A stretch of 64,000 bases of DNA, from contig NC_016481.1 in NCBI RefSeq assembly GCF_000227115.2, positions 1,071,259-1,135,258 on the forward strand, in the 5' to 3' direction. Position numbers and translations under genes: made by a program. Shown here one piece after another: positions 49,266 through 60,400 of the stretch. This stretch comes from Naumovozyma dairenensis CBS 421. Its lineage: Eukaryota; Ascomycota; Saccharomycetes; Saccharomycetales; Saccharomycetaceae. A model generated the notes under the pieces. That model ran no database searches. It worked only from the letters and a program-made list of their open reading frames with translations, and was not told where the DNA came from. How positions within the stretch are numbered: position 1 is the first letter of the stretch; each line of letters starts with the position of its first letter.

Positions 49266-50336
49266 ATGGCAGTTATTAATAATCCAAACAATTGGCATTG
49301 GACAGACAAGAATTGTATTACTTGGGCTCGTAAATATTTTGAAGAGCACCTAATTGGTCTTAATACAGGATCAGATGAGAAGGCACATTACTGTGAAGTC
49401 ACTTCCATTTCATCCATGGAAGGTGATTGTGAAGTGAATCAACGAAAGGGGAAAGTAATTTCTTTATTTGATTTGAATATTGTTATGATGATTAGGGGAC
49501 AAGTGGATGATGAATCATTTGAAGGTAGTATTAGTGTTCCTGAAGTTGCATTTGATAGTGCTATCGATGATTATCAATTTGATATTTCTATTTATAAGGA
49601 GACAAGTAAGTTGAATGAAATCAAACCTAAGATTAGAGAAAATTTGATCCCACAATTGAGAGATAAGTTTTTCCAATTTGGGAAGGATCTATTAGTTACA
49701 CATGGCTCTGATATTTTACTTCCAGAGGATCAAGTTAATTCTTCATATACAAAACAAAATCAAGAAAAAAGTTTTGCTAATTCATCCTCTTCTAAGAAAC
49801 AAGCACAAGCACAAACATCTCAAATATCAAATGATGTGAAAGATTCCGCATCTACTTCTAACACTAAGAAAGAAACAACTACTATCACAAGTAATAGTGG
49901 GAACACAGCATCTATTCATTTGGAGCCATCATTTAATGTTCCTGCATCTGAATTGTATAGGACATTTCTTGAAAAGCAACGTGTCATGGCATGGAGCAGA
50001 TCTATGATTAGATATCCATCTGGAGAAAACTCATCATCGAAAGATCTAAGTATAGGAGAGAAATTTGAATTATTTGGTGGTAATGTTACCAGTGAATTGG
50101 TTGAAAGTAAATTGAATCAAAAATTAGTATTCAATTGGAGATTGAATGATTGGAGATCTGGGAACACATCAAGATTGGAGTTAGAGTTCCATGAATCTAA
50201 AGAATATCATGAAACGAAAGTGAAAGTTAGTTGGACAGGTATTCCAATTGGTGAAGAAGACAGAGTTCGTGCAAATTTTGAAGAATATTATGTTAGATCG
50301 ATCAAGATAACATTTGGTTTCGGAGCTGTTTTATAA
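49266..50336 (+). CDS. AHA1: Hsp90 co-chaperone Aha1
   Basis: 356 residues (S. cerevisiae 350). Aha1 binds Hsp90 dimers and stimulates their ATPase. The N-terminal domain begins with the conserved NNPNNWHWTDKNC, with the NxNNWHW motif known to affect Hsp90 turnover. It contains a conserved KGKVISLFDLN. A Ser/Gln/Ala-rich linker of about 60 residues (about 160-215) leads to the C-terminal AHSA1/START-like domain (ELYRTFLEKQRVMAWSR, GNVTSELVESKLNQKLVFNW). A heat-shock element lies upstream. Order UPC2-AHA1-ADR1 matches YDR213W-YDR216W. Confidence 0.96.
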   Translation: MAVINNPNNWHWTDKNCITWARKYFEEHLIGLNTGSDEKAHYCEVTSISSMEGDCEVNQRKGKVISLFDLNIVMMIRGQVDDESFEGSISVPEVAFDSAIDDYQFDISIYKETSKLNEIKPKIRENLIPQLRDKFFQFGKDLLVTHGSDILLPEDQVNSSYTKQNQEKSFANSSSSKKQAQAQTSQISNDVKDSASTSNTKKETTTITSNSGNTASIHLEPSFNVPASELYRTFLEKQRVMAWSRSMIRYPSGENSSSKDLSIGEKFELFGGNVTSELVESKLNQKLVFNWRLNDWRSGNTSRLELEFHESKEYHETKVKVSWTGIPIGEEDRVRANFEEYYVRSIKITFGFGAVL

Positions 50337-50495
50337 GAAGACAAGCTCAAACAATAACGGCGACGGCGATGATGACGGTGACAATGCCAATATCTATGCC
50401 AAAATACGTATAATATGCTCTTATAGACCCATCTAATTATACCTTTATATACTTACTTAGTATAAGCTTTATTATTATGTGCCGTAATTGGGTTA

Positions 50496-50600
50496 AACCC
50501 TAAAGTTTGAACGCGCACGTGATCTTTGCCTTGCTACCAGGGCTAAGTAAAATTAGGGCAACTAGACCCCCCATTTCTAACCTAGCCCTAACTATAAAAG
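50496..50600 (+). promoter_or_regulatory. Tbf1-type sites and TATA box of a possible ncRNA promoter
   Basis: Tbf1-type motifs at 50496-50503 (AACCCTAA), 50553-50560 (TTAGGGCA, reverse strand) and 50584-50591 (AGCCCTAA), with TATAAAAG at 50593-50600 directly after. Tbf1 marks snoRNA promoters in S. cerevisiae (established). A Cbf1-type CACGTG lies at 50516-50521. Confidence 0.55.
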
Positions 50601-50624
50601 GGTAAAACTCCGGGCTAACCCAGA

Positions 50625-50870
50625 CGCGTCAGCATGGCCGAATGAGGAAATTCAAGGGGGTAGATGCGTGTGGTGCTACGGCAGTGATGATATGTTTCGG
50701 ATATACCGTATACGTCCAGCCATTAGAGCCCCACATTTTCCAAGTCATGTGGGAATTTGGATAGAGCCGGTCAAAGGGGAATGAAATTGCCGATGGCCAA
50801 GCAGTAGTGAAAAGGATAAGGGCTCCCGGAGAACCATGCACGTAGATTCCAGCATCATAAATACACTACG
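50625..50870 (+). ncRNA. Candidate noncoding RNA, perhaps snoRNA
   Basis: A block of about 245 bp, clearly richer in G and C than its flanks, with no credible protein frame and a TATA box about 25 bp before it. It has a hairpin with 7-bp arms CCCACAT (50730-50736) and ATGTGGG (50747-50753). A C-box-like GTGATGA occurs at 50684-50690 but I find no CTGA D box after it, so an H/ACA or other structured RNA is likelier than C/D. ACA at 50863-50865 could be an end. Ends and class are guesses; I do not recognise the RNA. S. cerevisiae has no annotated RNA at this place as far as I know. Confidence 0.3.
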
Positions 50871-51145
50871 TAGTCTATACCATACCATACCTAAAATCTA
50901 TACACAAATTTTAATTGGTCAACGCACATGCATGGGTCATTAATAAGATCACTAATTAATAAGTAAGATATACTTAATGATATCATAAAAATGGAATGAC
51001 ACCACGAATGAATGATACATACAGCCTAGTACGGTACATTTTGCCAAGCAAAAGTAAGAATATGTATGTTGGGAATTTAGTCTGTAAGTAGTATTGCTTG
51101 TTGTTGTTACATGTGTGTATGAATGACACAGCTTGGTGATGTATC

Positions 51146-51154
51146 GGTGGCAAA
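51146..51154. promoter_or_regulatory. Perfect PACE (Rpn4) motif
   Basis: GGTGGCAAA, the Rpn4 proteasome-associated element, about 705 bp upstream of ADR1. A single far site may well be chance. Confidence 0.25.
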
Positions 51155-51860
51155 ATAGTGTCTATGAAGGATGCACCCTTCTCTACAAATTACCCTCAAA
51201 CGATAATGGTAAAGGACTCCACGACATCTTGAACGATCTTAATGGTCCTGGATATTACCTTGTTTCAATAAATAAGTCTCTTTTTTATGTAGTCTATGTG
51301 GTATATCTCGTTTCCTTGTTGGACGGAAATACACCGTTCATACATACATAATACATTTATAACCAATAAAACACAGTTTGGTTTCGTGGCAAAATCAAGG
51401 AAAGTAGCAAATTTATATATTATACTATCCATTTCCTTTTAAGATTTCTAGTTATTACACTGTATACATATACTACTAGAGTGATATACTATTTAGAGTG
51501 AAAGATAAGATTTCAAACCTCAACTTTATTTTGATCGAGCCATTTATACCCACAAAATCTCGAAACTAGAAATATATACGTAACTACGAAAGCACAGCTC
51601 GCTATCATCTTTGTTCTGTTTTTGCCAAATACTTCAATCTAGTTTTCCTTTTATGAATCTGTAGGCTTCATTTAAAAATCCGCTAACCAAATTAAATATT
51701 GCCATTCGTCATCCAATCATAATTACCTTCGAAAATAAAATTAAAAGGTCACATACATACATATACACACACATATACACAGAAAAGTGTACTAATATTC
51801 ATTCATAATTTTTAATCAAATAGACAAGAAAAAAGGGCTACTTTGTAACAATAATAGCAT

Positions 51861-54800
51861 ATGCTTCCAAAAGGTTTAAAGAGTAAAACAAATAATAAAC
51901 CACCATCACTCACTTTAATGTCATCATCACCAAAGAAATCACCATCTTCAGCAACAAATAAAGAAAAATCTATATCTTCAACTCTTTCCCAAAATTCGTT
52001 ATCAGTTTCATTATCTACTGTTGCCACCGATGAACTTGAAATATTGTCTAATAATGATAACAGAGCAGATAGTAAATCAATCGTTACTTCATCGACCGTA
52101 ATTACTAATAATAATAACATGAATGCTAGAGTTAATAAAAAAATGAAGGAATTACCTGAAAACTTGAGATTAAATGGGAAAACACCAAGTGGGAAGGTTA
52201 GATTATTCGTTTGTGAAATTTGTACAAGAGCATTTGCAAGACAAGAACATTTAGTTAGACATGAAAGATCACATACTAAAGAAAAACCTTACAATTGTGG
52301 GATTTGTAGTAAAAAATTCACGAGAAGAGACCTTTTAATTAGACATGCTCAAAAAGTTCATAATGGGAACGTTGTTGATACAGTGGCTGCGTTGAAGGCA
52401 CCTTTATCATCAACTGCTTCAGCCTCTACATCAAGAAGGAAATCTTCCATCAGTAATAAGAAAACAAAGTCAAATCGGAAAATCTTAAAGAGAAGGGCAT
52501 CGTTTAGTGCACAATCAGCAAAAAATTATGCAAATGCGGAATTGAAAAATTTCGATATTAGAAATTCTATTGAAAAAATAGCTTTTTCAACTCCAGAATT
52601 ATTGCCGATTGACTTTAGAATTAATGATCCATTTCTCTCAAATGATAATCTCAATTTGAACATTAATAATAATGATAATGATAACAACTCCAATTTAAAT
52701 GTTAATCCATTTATCTCTAATCATTTTCAAGGAGATTTCTTAAACAGTATTAATTACGCCAACAATAAAACTAATAATAATAATATTCATCATTCAACAA
52801 CGGCTAATATTCCAATCGAATTTTCGTTATTGGACTCAACCAATTGGGTCAATGATTATAATAATAATAATATCCCATCTACTTCAGCATCAGATGAAAG
52901 AACAAGTCCATTAGAGAAAATACATGAAGAAAATGAAGAGGCTCAACCAGATATACAACAGCATACACAACAGCTTGTTGTACCATACCAACCTTTGAAC
53001 CTCCGTACAACTTCGTCTTTGACTTTAGAAGATAATAATGATAAAATAGAAGTGAAATCCTTATTTTCTAATAATACAAAAGATATAATTGATGAAATCA
53101 ATCAAAGAGCTAACAAACTGAACAATAAGTTAGATGAAAATTCAAATCTCGATTCTACTTCAAATATTTTCACTCCACCTTCCATTTCTCCATTTGACTT
53201 TGATAAATTATCTTCCTTGGGAGATTTATTTCCATCTCAAATAAATGAGGAAGATCCTTTCAATTTACAAAATCCAACTTTTGTAGATCTCTTCCAAACA
53301 GATTTTTCATTAATTGGCAATGATATCGGCATCGAAAATCGATTTTCAAATTTAAATCAACAAATTCCAACCCCATTAGATAAAATAACCACAAGTGGGA
53401 ACCCATATTTCCATGATTTATTTAGTAATAACCATAGTAATATTGGTAATAGTGACTCTAGCACTAATATCCATAACAACATTACAAATGATGGTTATTC
53501 TAGTTCTGAAGCTTTACTTCAAACAAACTATATTGATCCACGTCTTCAACTTAATAATAATAAGTCATCAATGTCGTCGTCATCTACAACAAATGCTGAT
53601 GGATTTTATGATAGTAATAATAATCCCACTTTACCAGCTCCAGTACCAATCCTTTTCACATCGAAGTTATACAATATGTGTACAATTGTACTAAATTATT
53701 TCAATAAGAATAAATCTAATAACTCTCAGCATAGTACGGTGCCAACAACTGTAATCTTACCTGATTGTGATGAATTGAATGACTTACTGATTTATTTCGA
53801 AAAACATTTCCTATCTCATTATCCATTCATCCATAAAGATATTTTTAACTTCGATTTCTTATCATTAACTAAATACGTTTACGAAATAGATGATGATTTA
53901 ATAATTGAACAAAAATTAAATGAGGGGAATGAAATGTTGAAATTCGCAAGTTTAGTTTGTTTACCATTATTCATGTGTACTTTTGGTTCCACTTTTAAAC
54001 ATGGTGGCAGCAATCCTAAGACTAAAGAACTTTATGAGGCAAGTAGAAGAGTCCTTAGTGTTTATTTAGAAGTCAAAAAGGAAAATCAAAATAATCATAA
54101 TAATATCAACAAAAATAACGATAGTTCTTCTTCATCATCTACCGCTGCTCCTAATAACAATACAGAGAATCCAACTCAACATATTTGGTTGATCCAATCT
54201 TTAACTTTATCCATCATGTTTGCATTTACTGCTGATTATTCACATAAAATTGATACTGAATTATTGAAAAGACAATTGTCAGCAATTTGTTCTATTATAA
54301 GAACAAATTTCCTAAGAGAAATATCAATATCACTAACTAAGAATCATGACGAATTAATATTCAGTTCAGCTTTTGAATATGTTATGTTTGAATCCAAAAT
54401 AAGATGTACTGTAATGATTTATAAGTTTTGTCAATTCTTAGAAATTTTTTTCAATTTCCATTCCAAATTATTCATTAAACAAAATGATATTCAATCTATT
54501 TGTATTCCAGATGATGAAATCATTTGGAATATGTCACCACTTTTACTTACAATGAAAGATCCAACTTTGAGAATAAAGGACAGGAAACAGCATCCTGTTA
54601 CTTTCCAACAATTTTATAACAGTTTTGTTTTCAATGATACTGGATTGAATATGATTCCTGAATTTTTAGCCACAGCAATGTTATTTTATGAGTACTCATC
54701 TAATAAAAACTCATCAAATTTCCATATCTTTTTGACTAAAATTGATACCAAGAAACTAGAAATTAATATAGCACAACCTTTGGTTTCAAATTCTCCTAAT

Positions 54801-55913
54801 TTTGATTCCAATAGCGATGACAATAATTTCAGTCGCCTTCCTTATTTCAAAATATCACCTTCCAAGATAATGAAACAAGATGCTACTGTAGTTAAAAATT
54901 GTTTAATGACTATCTATTTCTTTAATGGTATTGATCAAAGATTCAGTTCTAAGATTTGGGAAAATCAAATCCCATTGATATTCAATGAATTTTTAAGTTC
55001 AAGAAATAATAATTTGTTGACTAAAGGTTCTTACAGTTTATTGACTAATTTCTTAATCTCCTTAAATTGTTCCATCCAAAATATATCAAAGCTAATATCA
55101 TTCGATAAATCAACGGATAAAATTGTCTTCAATACATCTAAATTTTCACTTTTCAACATTCAAGGCTATTATTATAATTTCCTAAGTATCATTAAATTCT
55201 TATTAGATTTTGAAGAAACACCAAATTTCAAGTTATTGTGCATCTTTACTGAATTGAACAAATTAGCAAATAAAATTTTCATCCCTGAATTTTTAAACAT
55301 TTGTCCACAATTTTTTGAAAAATTTGACGATATTAATAAATTGAAATCAGAAGCCAACTCAGCTACAAGACTCTCGTCAATTAATATCGAGAAATTGGAA
55401 AAGTTAATTGATAATGTCTTAGTATATTCATTTAATGATACATCATATTTGAACATGTCAGAACAAACGACCAATGAATTTTTATTTGGTGTTGATCATT
55501 CCAACCTCAATTTCAATACAACTGTTGATAATGATGATGATAACAATATTACTAGGAATAAAATCCATAATAATAATAAACGCACGATGGGTCAATCGTC
55601 AGCTACACAATCATCAGTGGATTTGGTTTCACTTCAAAGAAAACACGCTGATAATAGCATGGATATGGGCAATCATTTCCATAATATTAATAAGAATCAT
55701 TGTGTTAATAAACAGACATTTGAAAAAAGATATCATCTTTCTACTAAATATATTGTTATTGCGAAGAGTTTCTTCACTTTCGTTAATGAATCCTACGTTC
55801 AATGGCATTTCATTGATAAAATTATAAATGATTTTAAAGAATTGGAAAGATTACTAAGTTTCGAACTTAATGAACGATCATTATCTAAATTAAAATTAGA
55901 AGCATTCAACTAA
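51861..55913 (+). CDS. ADR1: Carbon-source zinc-finger activator Adr1
   Basis: 1350 residues (S. cerevisiae 1323). Adr1 activates ADH2, peroxisomal and fatty-acid oxidation genes when glucose runs out. Two C2H2 fingers lie at residues 118-138 and 146-167 (Cys118, Cys121, His134, His138; Cys146, Cys149, His162, His167). The base-contact residues of the recognition helices (RQEHLVR and RRDLLIR) keep the S. cerevisiae pattern. The conserved 20-residue accessory arm before them, [16 protein letters not shown], is present. RRASFS around Ser214 matches the regulatory PKA/Snf1 site (Ser230 in S. cerevisiae). Long Asn/Ser-rich activation regions follow, and a C-terminal fungal-transcription-factor-like helical region. 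Order AHA1-ADR1-RAD9 matches YDR214W-YDR217C. Confidence 0.95.
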   Translation: MLPKGLKSKTNNKPPSLTLMSSSPKKSPSSATNKEKSISSTLSQNSLSVSLSTVATDELEILSNNDNRADSKSIVTSSTVITNNNNMNARVNKKMKELPENLRLNGKTPSGKVRLFVCEICTRAFARQEHLVRHERSHTKEKPYNCGICSKKFTRRDLLIRHAQKVHNGNVVDTVAALKAPLSSTASASTSRRKSSISNKKTKSNRKILKRRASFSAQSAKNYANAELKNFDIRNSIEKIAFSTPELLPIDFRINDPFLSNDNLNLNINNNDNDNNSNLNVNPFISNHFQGDFLNSINYANNKTNNNNIHHSTTANIPIEFSLLDSTNWVNDYNNNNIPSTSASDERTSPLEKIHEENEEAQPDIQQHTQQLVVPYQPLNLRTTSSLTLEDNNDKIEVKSLFSNNTKDIIDEINQRANKLNNKLDENSNLDSTSNIFTPPSISPFDFDKLSSLGDLFPSQINEEDPFNLQNPTFVDLFQTDFSLIGNDIGIENRFSNLNQQIPTPLDKITTSGNPYFHDLFSNNHSNIGNSDSSTNIHNNITNDGYSSSEALLQTNYIDPRLQLNNNKSSMSSSSTTNADGFYDSNNNPTLPAPVPILFTSKLYNMCTIVLNYFNKNKSNNSQHSTVPTTVILPDCDELNDLLIYFEKHFLSHYPFIHKDIFNFDFLSLTKYVYEIDDDLIIEQKLNEGNEMLKFASLVCLPLFMCTFGSTFKHGGSNPKTKELYEASRRVLSVYLEVKKENQNNHNNINKNNDSSSSSSTAAPNNNTENPTQHIWLIQSLTLSIMFAFTADYSHKIDTELLKRQLSAICSIIRTNFLREISISLTKNHDELIFSSAFEYVMFESKIRCTVMIYKFCQFLEIFFNFHSKLFIKQNDIQSICIPDDEIIWNMSPLLLTMKDPTLRIKDRKQHPVTFQQFYNSFVFNDTGLNMIPEFLATAMLFYEYSSNKNSSNFHIFLTKIDTKKLEINIAQPLVSNSPNFDSNSDDNNFSRLPYFKISPSKIMKQDATVVKNCLMTIYFFNGIDQRFSSKIWENQIPLIFNEFLSSRNNNLLTKGSYSLLTNFLISLNCSIQNISKLISFDKSTDKIVFNTSKFSLFNIQGYYYNFLSIIKFLLDFEETPNFKLLCIFTELNKLANKIFIPEFLNICPQFFEKFDDINKLKSEANSATRLSSINIEKLEKLIDNVLVYSFNDTSYLNMSEQTTNEFLFGVDHSNLNFNTTVDNDDDNNITRNKIHNNNKRTMGQSSATQSSVDLVSLQRKHADNSMDMGNHFHNINKNHCVNKQTFEKRYHLSTKYIVIAKSFFTFVNESYVQWHFIDKIINDFKELERLLSFELNERSLSKLKLEAFN

Positions 55914-56211
55914 GAAATAGAGGAAAAGTTTTGTGTTCATCATCAATTTTACCTCTTTTATTATGCTCATTCCAACAATAAAAAAAAAAAAAAGTGAAAA
56001 ACATCTTTATTTCTTCTATGAAACTAAATTATACCTCTTTCCCTGTATTATACAAGCACACACAGATAATATTCTTTAATTCGTATACATATATATATAT
56101 ATATATATAAAATTCATAAAATAAAACACATTAACATTTTAAAATTGTCCTTTTATAAAATTATATACTGTCGTTGTAATCTATCCTATTTCTTATATAC
56201 GTTAAATAAAT
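55914..56211. other. Convergent ADR1/RAD9 spacer
   Basis: About 300 bp with an A14 run near 55980-55993 and an AT dinucleotide run near 56088-56109. No gene. Confidence 0.6.
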
Positions 56212-59200
56212 CTAATAATCTTCATCCTCGAAACCTGTTGATTCATTAACAATAGTTTGAATAAGCCATTCTTTCCCTTCTACATGAAACGTAACGGGAC
56301 TTCCACCGAATTTCTCGGATATGTCTTTTCTTGCTTCATCCAGTAAACTACTACTTATTTTCCCCGTGTCATCACTCATGTATACTAATATCTTATAATT
56401 CTCAAGCATACATACATCAAATAATTTCTCCAAAATAATTAATAAAGGTTTAGAATAATCTTCACTCATTACATCCATGTCACTTTCGTAGAACTTATTG
56501 ATCCCTAAACATTCGAATAGAAATTTGAGAAAGTCATCCAATTGAGAATAACCATAAAATAAAACAATATAGCCTGACATTTTATTCTTTAAATGACTTA
56601 CCTGATTTTGCAAAGTTGAACCCTCAAGTAATTTACTGTAAAATGAATGTATGTTGTACGATTTAATGATACCAGTCTTCATAATACGATCTAGACCTAA
56701 TCGGAAACTTTCACCCGCAGGTAAAAGAAATTCATAAATCGAGTTTAAAAGGAGTTTATTATTTTTGAGACATTTATGGATGAATTTCCAGTGTAGAATG
56801 GGCCAACCAAGCGCTAAGGTCTCTAAGTATTTTAGACTTCTCAAATGGCGTTTAGCTAAAAGGCAGGCAAATTTATAATCCTTGAATGGACTGTTTGGAT
56901 TCCACTCGAGATGCATTTGACTTTCTCTTAGGATTATATTTTCATCTTCACCTAATGGCATTGTGGATGCGACAGTGGGGTTATCAAATAAACTAGCAAA
57001 GCCAAGTTCTATAACTTTACCACCATTAGATTCTATAAGATGACAAAGTTCTGCTTTATTATCATATATGTTCGAGAGAACAAAAAGACACTTATCAAAG
57101 ATTTTGGTACCTGAGTTTTTCGATTTTAAAGAAACTGGTATGAGCGGTAGTTCTACGTCAAGACTTGTTCCTGTGGGTTTCTTTATTGGTGTTATTGTCG
57201 GCTCCTTTATAATGGCTTCGATATCTGATTCTTCGTTTGTAGCTCTCCTGGTAGTTTTTCTAGGAGAATTAATGAAAATGCTCTTTCTTCCTCGTATAGG
57301 ATGTTCCAAATCTTTATGAGCTTTCCCCTTGGTACTAATTCCATCCTCTAAGATAATTTTGGGTCTCTTGGCCCACTCATCTAAATCAATCGTTATGACA
57401 GAAAGAGGTTTAATAAATGTCCGTTTACCTAAACCTCCAGATACTGTCTTCTTTCGCATATAAACAGTATCATAACCACGGACACATCTGATAATATTCG
57501 GATCATGTGATTCACAGTTCAATCCAGTGACTACATACTTATTGCCATTCCAATTCACAGTGTCACCAATCCTAATATCTAAGTAGTAAACATCTTCACG
57601 TTTACTTTCTTCTTTACCAGTATAAAACAATACCCAACATCTATCTTTCGAAATCTCTTTTGGCAAAAGAATACCTGGATAAAATTGATAATTTAATGTA
57701 TATTGAGACCAAATTGCGTTTTCGAATTGTATATCATTTCTCGATAGATATTGAGTATCTTCATTTCGTAACTCAGTTGGAAAATTATAAGTACGTTCGT
57801 TTTCATCTGAATCCTTGGTATTATTATCTTGCGTTACAACTTCTTGCTCTTGATCTTTCGTATCGTCCTTATTTGTAACAGATTCCTTCTCTTCTTCTCT
57901 CATAAAATCTGTTCCACGTATCAGTCGTTTCTTTGGAGATGGCATGCTACTTCGATGTTCCTCACCTTTCGAAATTTCTACCGTTTCGAATTGTTTTCTT
58001 TTCATCTTTCTTCTACTGTATACAATATCTTGAGAATCGTTACGGAGTGATTTTAGTACTTCGTTCGTTTCAACAGGTTCATTATCTTGATCTGCGTTGT
58101 TTTGCGCTTGGCTTACTGACTCCTCTTCCAATTCAGGCAGCTCTTGAGTTACCTCTGCTTCACTTAATGCTAGGTTATCTTGTATATCTTGATCTGTATA
58201 ATTGAGGTTTCCATTAGAGTCCTTGTACGAATATGGTTTGCTTGATACTTGAAGAAAAAATCTTCTCGAAGCTTCTGTCTGCAGATTTTGAGATTCTTGT
58301 TCATTATTTGATGCTTGTGATACTTGATGTTGCTGTTGCATCTCCGGGTCTGTTTGTTCAAATGTTGCAGTATAAATATCATTCATAGAAGGTGAACTAG
58401 TTTCAGCAACTTCGATCGTTGGTTCCAACCTGTTGTTGTCCCCCATAGGAGGCTGGGTTTCTGGCAACGTCGTATTCGTAGCAGTAGAAGATGGTTTAGA
58501 GATTATTTCTTGAGTTGAGGAGGAATTGGTGTTCTCAATGATTGGAAGGGTCGATATTATTGAATCTCGAATGGGATTATTTTGGAGGGTTGGAGAATAA
58601 ATCAACTGTGTTTCCACTTCTTCGTGTAATGGTTGGATGTTTTCAGTAGGTAGCACCGTTTGGGTTGAATCAAAATTATTTAACGCTTTAGATTGTCCAT
58701 TCCTAATGATTTGTGTGGATTTATTACTGTTAAATTCAGATTGTTCTTCAGGACGAAACACCCATTTATTAGATAAACTGGCATCTGTAGTATCATTAAT
58801 GCGTGAATAATCACTGGTATTTGGATCATCCTGGATTTTACTAGTTGAAAAGTCGTGTCGTATTTCTTCATCATCACCTTCATTTTCTCCTTCTTCCTCT
58901 TTTTCTTTTACTACTTGCAAACTACAATCATTTTCGATGTCCACTACCTCTCCGGGGTTTGAAAATACAATCATTGGTTTTGAGTTGCTTTCCGAAGTAG
59001 GATGTATCAGATCTTCTGCTATCGTTAGAGTGTCAGCATGGTTTACAGGGCTATTGTTAACCGATTCTACAATATTTTTCTTTTCGGTTTGGATGTCTTC
59101 ATTATATGTTTTTGCTTCATTTTCCATACCATTAATTGAGATTAGATTTTCATTTTCCTTTTGAAGCAAATTAATTTGTGCCTTTAACAATTCATTATTT

Positions 59201-59937
59201 TCTATATTATCCAAATGTTTTAAAGACGGTATTCTATTACTTGATAGTAAACTTATAGATTTCCGTTGTGATGGTGGGGTATCTTCTAGTTGGAAATTTA
59301 AATTCGGAGGTAACATATTATTTTCTGACGTACGGCTAATCATCTTCGTTTTTCGCGGTGACCCATTCAGATAGTTTGATTCTTCGTCTTCATTAGTAGC
59401 TTTAAGATTAGAGAAAAATAACGAATGCTCGTTATCATCTCCTAAGGCGCCACTAATAACTTCTGTACTTTGGAATTTTCCTCCCTCTTTTATTGCACCT
59501 GTAGTATCATTATTTATATTTTTACTTTCGATTGTATTTGAAGTTCTCTTCCCTATAGGAGTGTCTTGTAATGTTGCATTTTTAAATTCTTCTAATAGAC
59601 GGTTTCTACCAGGTGATTTGTTTGATTTAAAGAATTTCGTAATTCTATCGAGATCGGGAGTCCTTCTATTGTACCGCAGCCTAGTAGTTGTTTCGTCAAT
59701 ATCGTTAGGCACTGGTGAACGATCATGAAACCTATTTTGAGATGATTCCACTATTTTATCTCTGGAACTAGGTAGCGACATTCGTATATCATTACTTGTT
59801 GTATCATCTTTCATATCGGAATGAGAGAATATTGGTGCAGAGTTCCTTTCAGGAAGGAGGATATCATTATTTGTAGTGTGAAAGGATGAGGTTTTCTCTG
59901 CAGTTGGTGTTCGCTGAAATTCTACTGTATCATTCAT
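56212..59937 (-). CDS. RAD9: DNA-damage checkpoint adaptor Rad9
   Basis: 1241 residues (S. cerevisiae 1309). Rad9 (53BP1/Crb2 family) binds modified nucleosomes at DNA damage and brings Rad53 to Mec1. The N-terminal two thirds are disordered and Ser/Thr/Asn rich, with many SQ/TQ sites (for example STQII, STQTVL, ETQLIY, STQEII, ETQPPM) forming a Mec1/Tel1 cluster at about 390-600. A Tudor domain follows at about 720-850 (FENAIWSQYTLNYQFYPGIL, RIGDTVNWNGNKYVVTGLNC). Two BRCT repeats finish the protein (about 970-1240): FDKCLFVLSNIYDNKAELCH, then WPILHWKFIHKCLKNNK and a second repeat. The ATG at 59937 is the first in frame. Convergent with ADR1, upstream of SPR28, as in YDR216W-YDR218C. Confidence 0.94.
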   Translation of the reverse strand: MNDTVEFQRTPTAEKTSSFHTTNNDILLPERNSAPIFSHSDMKDDTTSNDIRMSLPSSRDKIVESSQNRFHDRSPVPNDIDETTTRLRYNRRTPDLDRITKFFKSNKSPGRNRLLEEFKNATLQDTPIGKRTSNTIESKNINNDTTGAIKEGGKFQSTEVISGALGDDNEHSLFFSNLKATNEDEESNYLNGSPRKTKMISRTSENNMLPPNLNFQLEDTPPSQRKSISLLSSNRIPSLKHLDNIENNELLKAQINLLQKENENLISINGMENEAKTYNEDIQTEKKNIVESVNNSPVNHADTLTIAEDLIHPTSESNSKPMIVFSNPGEVVDIENDCSLQVVKEKEEEGENEGDDEEIRHDFSTSKIQDDPNTSDYSRINDTTDASLSNKWVFRPEEQSEFNSNKSTQIIRNGQSKALNNFDSTQTVLPTENIQPLHEEVETQLIYSPTLQNNPIRDSIISTLPIIENTNSSSTQEIISKPSSTATNTTLPETQPPMGDNNRLEPTIEVAETSSPSMNDIYTATFEQTDPEMQQQHQVSQASNNEQESQNLQTEASRRFFLQVSSKPYSYKDSNGNLNYTDQDIQDNLALSEAEVTQELPELEEESVSQAQNNADQDNEPVETNEVLKSLRNDSQDIVYSRRKMKRKQFETVEISKGEEHRSSMPSPKKRLIRGTDFMREEEKESVTNKDDTKDQEQEVVTQDNNTKDSDENERTYNFPTELRNEDTQYLSRNDIQFENAIWSQYTLNYQFYPGILLPKEISKDRCWVLFYTGKEESKREDVYYLDIRIGDTVNWNGNKYVVTGLNCESHDPNIIRCVRGYDTVYMRKKTVSGGLGKRTFIKPLSVITIDLDEWAKRPKIILEDGISTKGKAHKDLEHPIRGRKSIFINSPRKTTRRATNEESDIEAIIKEPTITPIKKPTGTSLDVELPLIPVSLKSKNSGTKIFDKCLFVLSNIYDNKAELCHLIESNGGKVIELGFASLFDNPTVASTMPLGEDENIILRESQMHLEWNPNSPFKDYKFACLLAKRHLRSLKYLETLALGWPILHWKFIHKCLKNNKLLLNSIYEFLLPAGESFRLGLDRIMKTGIIKSYNIHSFYSKLLEGSTLQNQVSHLKNKMSGYIVLFYGYSQLDDFLKFLFECLGINKFYESDMDVMSEDYSKPLLIILEKLFDVCMLENYKILVYMSDDTGKISSSLLDEARKDISEKFGGSPVTFHVEGKEWLIQTIVNESTGFEDEDY

Positions 59938-60400
59938 TTGAATTTATCTGATAATAAGCCATGCATGAGTTCTTACTTTGAAATCAAAAAGTAGAAATAT
60001 AATAAATAATCTTTTTAGTAAGCCCCATGGACCATTTTCCTGTTTTCTCTGGCCAGAAATTTGTATATCTCTGTCGATTTGAAGTTTGTTTATCGAGATC
60101 CGATGAGATATGTTCTTATTCAATTTCTTCATCCACGTAGTCCATTTTTTTACGAAACATTTAGCGCTACTTTGAACTTTTGTGGACGTACGACAGGGTC
60201 GTTGTCAAAGCATGATAAACATTTGATAAGGCATCCAGGCAACACTTTAGCATAGTAGAAATGTTATGTATAAAACTGTTATACCCGATTTAAAATGACC
60301 TGAAGTATAAATTTTAATTCAATTAACTGTTACGAAGATACGTATTAACTATATGCTTTGATTTTTGATTTATGTATAGATAATTCCAATAAGAAGAATA
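59938..60400. other. SPR28-RAD9 intergenic region
   Basis: About 460 bp containing the RAD9 promoter and the SPR28 3' end. I do not see an MCB or other clear element. Confidence 0.5.

Larger units (their letters stand above)
50337..51860. promoter_or_regulatory. AHA1-ADR1 intergenic region
   Basis: About 1.5 kb. The left half (50480-50870) is GC-richer and carries the features of a possible noncoding RNA gene (listed separately). A palindromic MCB-like GACGCGTC lies at 50623-50630, and a perfect proteasome-type element GGTGGCAAA at 51146-51154. A 70-codon ORF near 51139-51351 has no recognisable homology by eye and I do not call it a gene. Confidence 0.55.

Noticed and set aside
50480..50650. 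Point centromere near the CACGTG site at 50516
   Set aside because: A CDEI-like GCACGTGAT is present, but no long AT-rich CDEII and no CDEIII follow in either direction. Cbf1 sites alone are common.
50684..50690. C/D-box snoRNA in the candidate RNA region
   Set aside because: A C-box-like GTGATGA exists, but I find no CTGA box in the following 200 bp, so I did not call a C/D snoRNA.
51133..51351. A 70-codon open frame in the AHA1-ADR1 spacer
   Set aside because: It has an ATG at 51139 but no recognisable motif, and S. cerevisiae has no gene here except the dubious YDR215C. Length is within chance.
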